Counted from the first letter of the stretch, positions 34,797 through 43,858 are shown. The stretch is 64,000 bases of DNA from Flavobacterium sp. LC2016-23 (GCF_009674775.1 NZ_WKKE01000028.1:16263-80262); one strand, 5' to 3'. The notes: generated by a model not told the origin, from the letters alone. A program made the numbers and translations.

Positions 34797-35456
34797 TTAA
34801 TTGAATTCTACCACAAGTTCATTATCTACATACCATACACCCGGCGTATTCCAGGCGATTCGCTCTGCTTCTTCTTTTTGAAAAAGAGAATCTACTATAC
34901 CACTCAGATGAATGGTTTTCCCATCAACTCTTACTTTAATATTATCAACATCAAGAATCCAGCTGCGACGAAGCGCTTTCTCAACAATTTCCTGACCAAG
35001 CTCATTCTTAATCTCGGCTTCTATCTTTATCTTATCAATTACGCCTCTTACTCCGGGCAGGTAACGAATAGCATTATCTGCCGCTTTTCTTTGAAAATTC
35101 CAATGTAGAATTCCATCGAGCGTTACCCATCCATTCTCTACCGTAACTTGTATTTTATGATCCGGAACAGCCCAGTTTTCTTTCAGGGCTTTAACAACTG
35201 ACGCCGCTATATCGGTATCACTTTTAATCGCTGAGAAATATAACTCAACTTTTATATCATCAACTACGGCCTTTACTCCTGCAATATTTTTGACAGTCTC
35301 TTCTGCTTCTTTTTTCTGAGTGTAATTATCTACCGTTCCTCCCAGAGTAACAATACCATCCTGAACACTAACATCAATTTCGTTAGAACTCAAAAGAGGC
35401 TCCCAGTTGATTGCTTCTACTACTTCTTTATGCAAAACATCATTACTTTTTTTCAT
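34797..35456 (-). CDS. Three-BON-domain protein
   Basis: A 219-residue BON protein and first gene of the BON-BON-LOG unit. Three repeats are visible (QDGIVTLGGTVDNYTQKKEA, NGWVTLDGILHWNFQRKAA, DGKTIHLSGIVDSLFQKEEA). The near-identical architecture of the three BON genes in this island points to local duplication. The upstream region has an FNR-type site. Confidence 0.9.
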   Translation of the reverse strand: MKKSNDVLHKEVVEAINWEPLLSSNEIDVSVQDGIVTLGGTVDNYTQKKEAEETVKNIAGVKAVVDDIKVELYFSAIKSDTDIAASVVKALKENWAVPDHKIQVTVENGWVTLDGILHWNFQRKAADNAIRYLPGVRGVIDKIKIEAEIKNELGQEIVEKALRRSWILDVDNIKVRVDGKTIHLSGIVDSLFQKEEAERIAWNTPGVWYVDNELVVEFN

Positions 35457-35524
35457 GGCGAAATTTTTTAAATTTTACTTTAGACTAGTACTATTAAGGC
35501 ATTTTCAACCTTGGATTATAAAAG

Positions 35525-35567
35525 TAAAATTCGAATAATAAAACAGTACCAAAAATGATCTGTATCA
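35525..35567 (-). promoter_or_regulatory. FNR/FixK-type promoter P7 (BON-BON-LOG unit)
   Basis: TGATCTGTATCA at 35556-35567. On the minus strand the weak -7-like element GAATTTTA at 35532-35525 lies in the same 29.5-bp register and has the same sequence as the element of P6. The predicted leader is about 64 nt. Confidence 0.55.
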
Positions 35568-35665
35568 ATCTAAAAGATGATAGAAAGCATACATTGCTCA
35601 CTTAACCGGTTCTGGTTTTTAAATACTATTCAGGATGTGGGCACTTGTTTTATGAGTATTCAGGT

Positions 35666-35720
35666 AATAAATAATACCGATGTTGTTCGCGTCTAACAAA
35701 CAACATCGGTATTATTTATT
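35666..35720. terminator. Perfect 22-bp inverted repeat, probable terminator of the exopolysaccharide operon
   Basis: Arms at 35666-35687 and 35699-35720 are perfectly complementary (core TACCGATGTTGTT / AACAACATCGGTA) with an 11-nt loop. It lies downstream of the last minus-strand exopolysaccharide gene. No clear T-run follows, so a processing or barrier role is also possible. Confidence 0.65.
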
Positions 35721-35835
35721 GCTTAAAAATGGTGAAAGTGTATCGATAGTATTGAGCATTCCAGAATGCTACTGAATAACAGACAGAACGTCTGTTTCTA
35801 AAAAATCCACAAAAAAAATTAGAACCTAACTAACA

Positions 35836-35931
35836 ATGTTTTATACCAAAACCAATTCCCGATATTATGATCACTTTAAATTGATAAACGATATTCAGCA
35901 AATTCAGAAACGAGGGGGCAAATTATTCTGA
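35836..35931 (+). CDS. Possible 31-residue peptide
   Basis: An ATG-started frame encodes a 31-residue peptide beginning MFYTKTNSRYYDHF and ending QQIQKRGGKLF. The end loosely recalls the last strand-helix part of CpcD-like linker domains, so it may be a truncated gene. No Shine-Dalgarno or promoter is evident. The rest of the 642-bp gap (35457-36098) holds the P7 promoter and the long hairpin and otherwise shows no gene. Confidence 0.25.
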   Translation: MFYTKTNSRYYDHFKLINDIQQIQKRGGKLF

Positions 35932-36098
35932 AAGAGGCTGGTCTGACTAATCTGTACTTTAACTAAACCGAAGAAAAACTAAAAAAATAACCCTTTGGAT
36001 AAAGTTGTTCAAACGAATATGTAATTATTTATACTGTAGCAAACAAAACATTTTACATATAATTAGGTTCTAATGAAGTTTTTATTCCTACCGAGGAG

Positions 36099-37178
36099 TT
36101 ACTTATTTTCAAGTTTTTTCAATCGATTTCTCCAGTAATGCAGCTTGTTAATCATCAACAATATTCTGACTATTGCAGAAAATGCAATAATACTTGCCAC
36201 AATAATTAAAGTTATCGACATTAAGGATCGTAAAGTGGTTGCAATGATGAGCAGGAAACCACAAATCGTACTGATCATAAGGGCCGTCTTTTTATGACTC
36301 AGTCCTACCTGCAAAAGTAAATGATGCAGATGCGATCTGTCGGCACTAAAAGGAGAATTCCCTCTTTTAATTCTTCCCATGTAGACCCTTAAAGAATCGA
36401 AAACCGGAATTGAAAAAAATAAAATAAGGAACAGCACCGTATAACTGCTGGAGTGATCTCTGTCTATTTCCTGTTTTTGCAAGAACTTTATTGCCTCTGT
36501 GATTAAAATAAACCCAATGAATAAAGAACCGGAGTCGCCCATAAAAATCTTTTCGCTGCTTAAATTGAATCTTAAAAAACCTAAAACAGCTCCAATAAAC
36601 AGTATACTGGAAAATGCGAGGTTATAATCCTTAAAATAAAGAGCAATAGAAAAGAAGATTAAAAAACCCAACAAAGACAATCCTCCTATCAAACCATCTA
36701 CTCCATCCATGAGATTAAAAGCATTGACTACACCGGTAATGATCAGAATTGTTACCAGGTATTGTTGCCAGATTACAATTTCATAAATGCCAAAGACTCC
36801 AAATAATGATGTTATTCTTGTTCCGGAAAATGCAACTAACAGGGCCAAAAGAAACTGTATAATTAATTTATATTTAGCACTGATGTCTTTTTTGTCATCA
36901 ATAACACCAACAATGAGTAAAACCATTGCCGATCCAATTATGGTTAGATATTCCTTCAGAAAAGATAAGCTGTATCTGGAAACAAAAATGGTCACCAGAA
37001 CTGATAAGCAAATCGAAATCCCTCCCACTAACGGTACCGGAGTCAGATGCACTTTTCTGTAATTGGGTTTATCCACCAGATTAATTTTTAGGGCAATAAT
37101 TCTGACCGCGGGCACAAAAACCAGCGTGAGAATCAGGGATAATAGTCCGTACGAGATAAATTCGAATACTGTTTTCAT
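36099..37178 (-). CDS. MraY/WecA-family undecaprenyl-phosphate sugar-1-phosphate transferase
   Basis: A 359-residue membrane protein with about ten helices. It has the catalytic DDKKDIS (Asp-Asp), NAFNLMDGVDGLIGG, MGDSGSLFIGF and SHLHHLLL (HxHH-type) motifs of the polyprenyl-phosphate N-acetylhexosamine transferases. It likely starts the repeat unit of the exopolysaccharide on undecaprenyl phosphate. It is the last gene of the locus, 6 bp after the DUF1972 glycosyltransferase. Confidence 0.92.
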   Translation of the reverse strand: MKTVFEFISYGLLSLILTLVFVPAVRIIALKINLVDKPNYRKVHLTPVPLVGGISICLSVLVTIFVSRYSLSFLKEYLTIIGSAMVLLIVGVIDDKKDISAKYKLIIQFLLALLVAFSGTRITSLFGVFGIYEIVIWQQYLVTILIITGVVNAFNLMDGVDGLIGGLSLLGFLIFFSIALYFKDYNLAFSSILFIGAVLGFLRFNLSSEKIFMGDSGSLFIGFILITEAIKFLQKQEIDRDHSSSYTVLFLILFFSIPVFDSLRVYMGRIKRGNSPFSADRSHLHHLLLQVGLSHKKTALMISTICGFLLIIATTLRSLMSITLIIVASIIAFSAIVRILLMINKLHYWRNRLKKLENK

Positions 37179-37184
37179 GAGCTG

Positions 37185-38393
37185 TTAGTTTTCGTAAAAT
37201 AAATTAGTGTTATGTAAGTGTAACAATTGAAGTTCCTGCAGGAAAGAAACCTCCATATTTTGTAATTCAGAAGAGACATGTACTTTACTTTTACTGGAGA
37301 GTGCTTCTTTAATTAACAATTCATACAATCCGGAAATTGTTTTCCAGGTATACCTCCGCTCTGAGATTAGTGCCATTTGAGCCCCTATATTGTTTAACTG
37401 ACGGGCTGTTACCGAATTTAAGGTTTCTACTAAATTTTCTGCTGACGAAAAGTAAATCGCTTTGCCTTCCGTAGTGGTGACATTGTAAGAAACTTTAAAG
37501 GCTAAAACGGGTAATTTTAGATACATGGCCTCTACAAGAGAAGGATTTGTACCTCCTGCTGAATGCCCGTGAATATATAATGCTGCATTTCCTCTGATTA
37601 AATCGATTTCCCGCTGCTCGTATATAGGATCAAATAAATGAATGTTGGCGGCCTCTTTGTATGTTTCTTTTAATTTTTGTCCGTAGGGGCTGTTGTTCCA
37701 GTTTCCGACAAGTACCAGGGGCATATTCTTTTTTATTTTAAATGCTTCCAGTACTAAGTGTACATTGTTCTCCGGCTCAATCCTGCAGACTTTTACAGCG
37801 TATCTTGTTTGTAGAAAAGGATACTTTTCTACATCTGCTGTAGTTGGTAAAACTTTTAGTGTGTGATCTGCTCCATACGCAATGACGCGACTTAAGGTTT
37901 TGTATCGCAATGCTGTGTAATCCTGAATTGATTCATTGTCTGAAATATCAATGTGCGAATATTTAACCGCTATCTTCTCTGACCACCACAAATATAGTTT
38001 TGCCAGTAAGGACCATTTATCTCTTTTCCATTCGATACCATCAATTGATATAATAACTTTCTTATTGGTAAAAAATCGTATAAAAGGTATTAGCCATGCG
38101 CCTGCGACACCCAAAATTAATAAAACATCATTTTTCATCAGGGCATGAAGTATAGAAATAGAATCGTACGGAATACTTTGAATTCCATTTGCTTCAAGTG
38201 GGATATAGCGCAACTTTGCCCCTTTATAGGATCGCAACTGTTCTTCTTTTTTATATTTCTTCTTAGAACAATAAACCGTAAAATCGTACTTGTCTGATAA
38301 GTTAGTTACTAAATGGTCCGCAAGGGTTTCAAATCCTCCGTATTTTGCCGGTAATCCTACTGTGCCAATAATGGCAATTCTTTTATTTTTCAT
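37185..38393 (-). CDS. DUF1972-type glycosyltransferase (GT4)
   Basis: A 402-residue GT-B enzyme. The start RIAIIGTVGLPAKYGGFETLAD is the DUF1972 pattern found in rhamnosyltransferase-like exopolysaccharide enzymes. The C-terminal half has GHSAGGTNPSLVEAMYLKLP, the donor-binding region. The ATG at 38393 gives the family-like start; an in-frame ATG at 38429 would add 12 residues. It begins a new unit behind a TTCC/GGAA palindrome. Confidence 0.88.
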   Translation of the reverse strand: MKNKRIAIIGTVGLPAKYGGFETLADHLVTNLSDKYDFTVYCSKKKYKKEEQLRSYKGAKLRYIPLEANGIQSIPYDSISILHALMKNDVLLILGVAGAWLIPFIRFFTNKKVIISIDGIEWKRDKWSLLAKLYLWWSEKIAVKYSHIDISDNESIQDYTALRYKTLSRVIAYGADHTLKVLPTTADVEKYPFLQTRYAVKVCRIEPENNVHLVLEAFKIKKNMPLVLVGNWNNSPYGQKLKETYKEAANIHLFDPIYEQREIDLIRGNAALYIHGHSAGGTNPSLVEAMYLKLPVLAFKVSYNVTTTEGKAIYFSSAENLVETLNSVTARQLNNIGAQMALISERRYTWKTISGLYELLIKEALSSKSKVHVSSELQNMEVSFLQELQLLHLHNTNLFYEN

Positions 38394-38485
38394 CGTCTTT
38401 CTATTTTCTATATCCTTTGCCAAAATCATACTAAAAAACCAAATACTTAATTATCAGTGTATTATAAATTACAAAATATTGAAAT

Positions 38486-38521
38486 TTTCCATATTTTGGA
38501 TTTAATTTCATTTAGTGGAAT
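38486..38521 (-). promoter_or_regulatory. EPS palindrome A with 19-bp-displaced second copy
   Basis: TTTCCATATTTTGGATT at 38486-38502 (core TCCA/TGGA) and a degenerate second copy at 38505-38521 (TTTC/TGGAA) whose centre is exactly 19 bp away. The palindrome centre is about 101 bp before the DUF1972 gene. Confidence 0.5.
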
Positions 38522-39582
38522 AGTATTGCTGCCGATTGTTTTTCAAAATATTCCAAACTATATTCTTTACTCATCTCAAAAGCATTGGAACTCATCGTTT
38601 TATAAAGTTCTTTATTTTCAAACAACTCGTTCAGCTTATCAGATATCTGATCAATTTTTTTACTTTCAATCAAATAACCGTTTTTTCCCTCTGTGACAAG
38701 TTCGGTAACACCACCAACGGGAGGAACAATCGTTGGCAGACCATAAGACATAGCTTCAAGAATGGTTAAGCCAAATGTTTCGACCCAAAGTTTTGGATCT
38801 GATAAATTCAAGACCACACTTGCTTCCCTGTAAAATGAATGCGTATCTGTTTGTGTTGGATAAAGAAGTAAGTTCTCCGGAAGTTTTACATCTTTAAAGT
38901 AGTGCTCTATTTCTAAAACTGATGCATTGACCACCAGTTTAAATACATATCCCGAATTAGTCTGTGCTAATTTTAAAAATTGATCTACTCCTTTATAGGC
39001 TTTTAACGAGCATATCATTAAAACAATCTTTTTTTGTTTTTCTAAACTTTTGTTTGCGAAAGCCAATTTTACAAAGTCCTCTTCTAAAACATTATAAATC
39101 ACTCTCTTTCGAATATGTACGGGTTCTGCATCTGCTAAAAATTTAGAAACATAAACCACCTCATCTGCAAATAAATTCACCACTCCAAAAAGAAATTTCT
39201 TGAATACAACAGGCTTCATACTCGTTTCGTGTACATGATAAATCACTTTATTTCCTCGTATTCTTCCTGCAATGGCAGCCCCAAAAGGAAGTACGGTGTT
39301 AATATAGACCACATCATTCTTTTTTAAGCTGAACAACAATTTACAAGCAAGCAACAACTGACTTATGGTTAGAAAAAGGAGTCTTAGCAAAGGATTTTTC
39401 ATAAACCTGTACCAATAAAAATGATATTTTATATCCGGCAGTCCGGACAAAAAACCTGCTCTGCCACTGCAAGTGTACAAATGCAGATCGACACCTTTTT
39501 TAGCCCATCCTGTCAGTAATTGTTTTAGCACCTTGGGGCTTCCGCTATAATCGTTTAATAAATGAATTGCTATAACTCTCAT
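38512..39582 (-). CDS. Glycosyltransferase family 4
   Basis: A 356-residue GT-B enzyme with a short N-terminal acceptor domain (IAIHLLNDYSGSPKVLKQL) and a C-terminal donor site EAMSYGLPTIVPPVGGVTELV, where the Glu of the E(x7)E motif is visible. The substrate is unknown. It follows the next GT gene by 1 bp and ends before palindrome A, closing its unit. Confidence 0.9.
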   Translation of the reverse strand: MRVIAIHLLNDYSGSPKVLKQLLTGWAKKGVDLHLYTCSGRAGFLSGLPDIKYHFYWYRFMKNPLLRLLFLTISQLLLACKLLFSLKKNDVVYINTVLPFGAAIAGRIRGNKVIYHVHETSMKPVVFKKFLFGVVNLFADEVVYVSKFLADAEPVHIRKRVIYNVLEEDFVKLAFANKSLEKQKKIVLMICSLKAYKGVDQFLKLAQTNSGYVFKLVVNASVLEIEHYFKDVKLPENLLLYPTQTDTHSFYREASVVLNLSDPKLWVETFGLTILEAMSYGLPTIVPPVGGVTELVTEGKNGYLIESKKIDQISDKLNELFENKELYKTMSSNAFEMSKEYSLEYFEKQSAAILFH

Positions 39583-39583
39583 A

Positions 39584-40810
39584 TCATAAGGTATTATAAA
39601 TTGTTCTCAGATGTTCACCTCTGCTCTCCCATGTAAATCTTTCCAGATAGCGTTTTCTTGCCGCAGCGCTCATTTCCCTTAATAATGCATTATTTAAGTA
39701 TAATGTACTTAAAGCTTCTTTCAAATTAGAAACCGTTTCAGCATAATTGGAGTGTGGAATTACAAAGCCGCATTGAGGTGTTATGTACTGGCCGGGACCA
39801 ATATTATCAAGGCAGATCACCGGCAGTCCAAAAGACAAGGCTTCTGCCACAACCATTCCCGCACCTTCATGCGATGGAAACATAAATACGCTTGCTTTTT
39901 GATACAGCTTCATCAGTGCTGTACGTTCTATCCATTCTATTATTTCAACATTATCCTGAATTTTGCTCTCTGTTATTATCTTTTCATAAAGCCCCCTTTC
40001 TGGTCCTGATCCTACCAGTATGAGTTTGCAATTGGCACGCTCTGATACAGGAATAGACTCCAGAAACAAAATAAAAGAACGTATGGTAAGGTCGAATCCT
40101 TTAAGTGGTACAAAACGTCCGGCGCTGATCACCTGAAAGTTGTTCTTTTTGTCTTTATCTTCCGTACTAAAATCTTCTGACGCTACAGACGGAAAGACAG
40201 AGTAAGAACTTCCTTTTAGATGAAGTTTCTCTGCTACTCCGGTATTCATGCACCATATATGGCTGGCATTGGTTACTGTTTTTTTAAGCCCTGTTGAATA
40301 CTTCCAGAATAAATTCTTTACAAGCCAGGTAAGACGATCTTTGATGATGTATTTAATTTGGTAAGGTTTCAGATAAACACGCGGAATGAGCGGATGGTGT
40401 CCTACCGGGCCCCAAACCAAAGGTTTCCCGAGTTTCCATAAAAAACTGGGTGTCCAGTCGTTATGGAAATTTACGTTGTGCACAATATCAAAATCAAGTT
40501 GTTTCTTTTTGATATGAGCAACGATTCCTTTTTGCCACATATAATAATACAAAAGGGCACCGCGGCTTCCTTTCTTCCAAAACCGCATCCAGTAGGGAAG
40601 ATCAAAATACAGAAAAGTAATATTGTTATAAATGGTACCGGGATTTTGCTTCATATACAATTCAATTGCCTCCCGGTTATTTTCCCTGGTAACAGCAATT
40701 ACCTTATTAAATCGGGCTATTTGTCTGACGAAGTTCCAGCCCATTGCATCTTCTGATCCTTTAAAGGGATTCACGGCATAGCAGCTGGCCAAAATGGTTT
40801 TCGTATTCAT
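39584..40810 (-). CDS. Glycosyltransferase family 4
   Basis: A 408-residue GT-B enzyme. HNVNFHNDWTPSFLWKLG and WGPVGHHP lie in the N-terminal half, and FPSHEGAGMVVAEALSFGLP gives the nucleotide-sugar motif. The start overlaps the acyltransferase stop by 4 bp (ATGA type), so translation is coupled. Confidence 0.9.
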   Translation of the reverse strand: MNTKTILASCYAVNPFKGSEDAMGWNFVRQIARFNKVIAVTRENNREAIELYMKQNPGTIYNNITFLYFDLPYWMRFWKKGSRGALLYYYMWQKGIVAHIKKKQLDFDIVHNVNFHNDWTPSFLWKLGKPLVWGPVGHHPLIPRVYLKPYQIKYIIKDRLTWLVKNLFWKYSTGLKKTVTNASHIWCMNTGVAEKLHLKGSSYSVFPSVASEDFSTEDKDKKNNFQVISAGRFVPLKGFDLTIRSFILFLESIPVSERANCKLILVGSGPERGLYEKIITESKIQDNVEIIEWIERTALMKLYQKASVFMFPSHEGAGMVVAEALSFGLPVICLDNIGPGQYITPQCGFVIPHSNYAETVSNLKEALSTLYLNNALLREMSAAARKRYLERFTWESRGEHLRTIYNTL

Positions 40811-41496
40811 GGTCTCGCTTTTAAAAGTTTAGAAGGTACTCCTCCTATTATACAATCCTTAGGAAATGATGTAGTAACAACACTCCCTGCGGCTATCACA
40901 CAGCCATCTCCGATTTCTACGCCGTCCAGAATGGTTACTTTGCTTCCAATCCAGCAATTTTTGCCAATCTTTATTCCTTTTCGGGTAACTCCCTGATGTC
41001 TTATTAAAATATCTTTCTGGTCACAAATGTGGTTCTCGGGATGACAGCTTAGATATTGTCCTGCAATACAATCATCTCCAATTTCAAGACCGCCCGCTCC
41101 TCCGAGATAGGCAAACTCGCCAATACCGACGTTATTCCCTATTACAATCCTGTCTCCAAGATTATTTAACGAGGTTGAAATTATGATTCGGCTGAAGGCT
41201 CCTATACTTACATTATCGCCAAACCAAATTCCGTTTTTACCCAGAGCCGAAATAGCAACATAATTACCTAATCGTAAAAACCGCCCCCAGTGTATTTTTG
41301 ACGGATTGAAAAAAGTTACGTCTTTACCCAACATAAGTCCTTTTGTCTTTTTGAAATAAAAAACAACTCTTAATCCTCTGATAATGGCGATACCCTGTAT
41401 CCAGAAAAATTGTATCAGGGCTGCCGAATCCAAACGATCGTCAAACTTAAAATCAGGATTGCGCAGCTGTATCAGTTTTTGTAAAAGTTTTTTCAT
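40807..41496 (-). CDS. Hexapeptide-repeat acyltransferase
   Basis: A 229-residue left-handed beta-helix protein with [LIV]-G-x4 repeats (IGNNVGIGEFAYLGG, IGKNCWIGSKVTILDGVEIGDGCVIAAGSVV) and a catalytic His in CHPENH. It probably O- or N-acetylates a sugar of the polysaccharide. It lies 1 bp after the kinase-fusion gene. Confidence 0.9.
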   Translation of the reverse strand: MKKLLQKLIQLRNPDFKFDDRLDSAALIQFFWIQGIAIIRGLRVVFYFKKTKGLMLGKDVTFFNPSKIHWGRFLRLGNYVAISALGKNGIWFGDNVSIGAFSRIIISTSLNNLGDRIVIGNNVGIGEFAYLGGAGGLEIGDDCIAGQYLSCHPENHICDQKDILIRHQGVTRKGIKIGKNCWIGSKVTILDGVEIGDGCVIAAGSVVTTSFPKDCIIGGVPSKLLKARP

Positions 41497-41497
41497 A

Positions 41498-43858
41498 TCA
41501 GCTGTTGATTAAAGTTTGCAAAACAATACGCAGGGTGTGATCTATTTCTTTATTTTCAATTGTTTTATAAATTGTAGTACTGCTGGTTTGCTGCAGTTTA
41601 CTAAAGAGGCTGCAGTAATTAATCGTCAGTTCATTTATAATTTTCTCATCGAGTTCTTTTTTTCTGTTGAGAATAGTTTGTGCATCGGCAAAAAGAAAAA
41701 AATTGAACTTTGGCTTCAGCAGTAATTTGTATCCCAGAAATGATATTTTTTTGGACAGAACAAGATTACTTCTTTTGCTGTCTTCTATAAAATCAAAGTA
41801 ATAACGATCATAAATCACCACATATCCTCGTAGGGTATATTTTGTAAAAATGATAAACTGTCCAAAAAAATAATCGGTATAATAGTAGGCAAACCGTATT
41901 AAAGAAGATAGTATATTTTGATTCGTACCGGAATGAGGCAGTGTATTTTCAAAACTTTCCTGAGCCTTTTTTCCTCTAAAAAGGACACTTATAATAGGCA
42001 AAACAGAAGGACGGTGGCGCAAAACTACTACGGGTTTTCGTAGTTGTTTTTCAACCATATATTTTACATTTTCGATTATGGTTGATTTTCCTGCTCCGTC
42101 GACACCACTAAAAGTTATTACATACCCTTTCGAGAAAGGGCTGAAAAGTTTGTCATACAGGTAATACAATAAATTTATAAAATAAAAGATTCCTCTGTTT
42201 TGTTTATTTCTTCTGAGGTCTTTAAGCAAATCGCTTTTATTCAGACAAACGTCCTGAATATCCTGATCTGAATCATTTTTTACAAGCTGATCTGGCTTAT
42301 GCTCTTTGTACATTTTATATTTTTGGGGAACTGCTGCACCATTCAAAATATAAAATCCATTTAGATAGCTTTGCGTATCTAAAAACGATAAACATTTTAC
42401 TCCAAAGCTATTCATACAAGTATTGTCTAAGGCTTTTTGAGCATCCATAAAAACAATATTTCTTCTTTTAAATTCCCAAATTAAATCGATTGATAAAATA
42501 GATCCATCTATCATTACCACTTGTAAGGTGTTCATAAAAGATTTTTTATTCTGAGACACTTTTACCACTAAGGAATGTTTTTTTAGCAAATTAAAAATTG
42601 CTGCAGAAAGGCTTTTGTCAATCAGCAAATCAATATCTGAATTCACACTTAGCCTGTCAGGATATTCGTTTGGAAATTTAATGGCTGCATAATCTTTATT
42701 TTGCAAGGCATCAAAAACATCCATAATGACAAGCTCTCTGGCTGTTTTTTCTTCTATGGCAAATTCATTCAAAGCATCATTCCAGACTTGTAATAACCAG
42801 TCTACCTGAAGGTGCCATTTAGGCTGAAAAGAATATATTCTCAGGTAATTCATGCAGTTTATAAGCAGATAATACTTTAAATATTTACCAAATATTTCTA
42901 AATCATAATTAAAAAGAAAACTGGCAGACTCTCCGCTGCATTGCTCTTTTATATCGTTATAAATTTCTTTCCATGATTTTCGGTCTACTAAAATTCCCTG
43001 CTGTATAATAAAATGGAAATAATCAAAGCCGGTTGGCCTGTCATAAGCGAATAATTCCCAATCGTATAATGAAATTTTTTCTTTAGATTCAAACATGTTC
43101 CATGAGGTGAAATCACCATGCGAAAGAGATACATTGATATAATCGTCCCCGGAAATGTCATCCAGGAGCATGCCTATTTTTCTGAGCATATTTTTAGGTA
43201 TTCTGCCATCGGTGATTTGATTGAAACCAAACTTTAATTCATTAAATAATTTCCAGTCTTGAATTTGAATCAGGTGGTTTCCTCTAAAATTCATTTCAGT
43301 CAGCGCTTTCAGGTGCGCAATCTCAATTTTTTTGGTACGTTTCCCGCCGCCTGTGATATCAGAAAGCTGAAGCACGTGTTCTGAAATCTGTTTTGTTTTT
43401 GGAATTTGAAAAAAATCAAAAGCCACACCGGACAAAATTTTATGCTCGGATTTAATTAATCTTTTTGCATTGGTGGTGGTTGCTATCTTAAAGAAAGAGG
43501 CATCGGTATATAAAATGGCTTTATTATTAGCCCCGATAGTTCCTGTAAATAGGGCCCAGTTGTCTGTACAATCAAAAAAAGAATTTTCCTGTTTTTTAAA
43601 ATAGTAGGTCATTTTATTGAAAACAATTTTCTGCACTTTTAGTCCAAAGACCATTTTAACTGCCCAGGTAAACATCCTGGCGCGAATGCCTCCTACATTG
43701 TAAAACTTCAGGAAAAGAGGCTCTGTATTATTGGCGTTCCAAATCCATCTTATTGTACCATTAGGATTTTTAATAAACAGAACATCCTGAACCACATCCT
43801 GTTCACTGATTTTTTGATTCGAAATAGTGTACCCGATTTTGCTAAATATATTTTCCAT
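41498..43858 (-). CDS. Three-domain fusion: phosphotransferase-like, nucleotidyltransferase-like, thymidylate-kinase-like
   Basis: A 786-residue cytoplasmic protein. Residues about 150-360 contain LSHGDFTSWN (246-254) and LYDWE (Asp266), the catalytic and metal sites of aminoglycoside/choline-kinase-like enzymes. Residues about 370-505 contain NSDIDLLI and LSIDLIWEF, resembling a nucleotidyltransferase fold. Residues 578-786 carry a P-loop FSGVDGAGKST (583-593) and IYDRYYFD, as in thymidylate kinase. Its place between Wzy and an acyltransferase suggests phosphate decoration or chain-length control of the polysaccharide. No such role is proven. It starts a unit behind palindrome B. Confidence 0.75.
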   Translation of the reverse strand: MENIFSKIGYTISNQKISEQDVVQDVLFIKNPNGTIRWIWNANNTEPLFLKFYNVGGIRARMFTWAVKMVFGLKVQKIVFNKMTYYFKKQENSFFDCTDNWALFTGTIGANNKAILYTDASFFKIATTTNAKRLIKSEHKILSGVAFDFFQIPKTKQISEHVLQLSDITGGGKRTKKIEIAHLKALTEMNFRGNHLIQIQDWKLFNELKFGFNQITDGRIPKNMLRKIGMLLDDISGDDYINVSLSHGDFTSWNMFESKEKISLYDWELFAYDRPTGFDYFHFIIQQGILVDRKSWKEIYNDIKEQCSGESASFLFNYDLEIFGKYLKYYLLINCMNYLRIYSFQPKWHLQVDWLLQVWNDALNEFAIEEKTARELVIMDVFDALQNKDYAAIKFPNEYPDRLSVNSDIDLLIDKSLSAAIFNLLKKHSLVVKVSQNKKSFMNTLQVVMIDGSILSIDLIWEFKRRNIVFMDAQKALDNTCMNSFGVKCLSFLDTQSYLNGFYILNGAAVPQKYKMYKEHKPDQLVKNDSDQDIQDVCLNKSDLLKDLRRNKQNRGIFYFINLLYYLYDKLFSPFSKGYVITFSGVDGAGKSTIIENVKYMVEKQLRKPVVVLRHRPSVLPIISVLFRGKKAQESFENTLPHSGTNQNILSSLIRFAYYYTDYFFGQFIIFTKYTLRGYVVIYDRYYFDFIEDSKRSNLVLSKKISFLGYKLLLKPKFNFFLFADAQTILNRKKELDEKIINELTINYCSLFSKLQQTSSTTIYKTIENKEIDHTLRIVLQTLINS

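Noticed and set aside
38394..38485. Sigma-54 promoter below palindrome A
   Set aside because: GG elements at 38440 and 38421 have no matching GC at the right distance.
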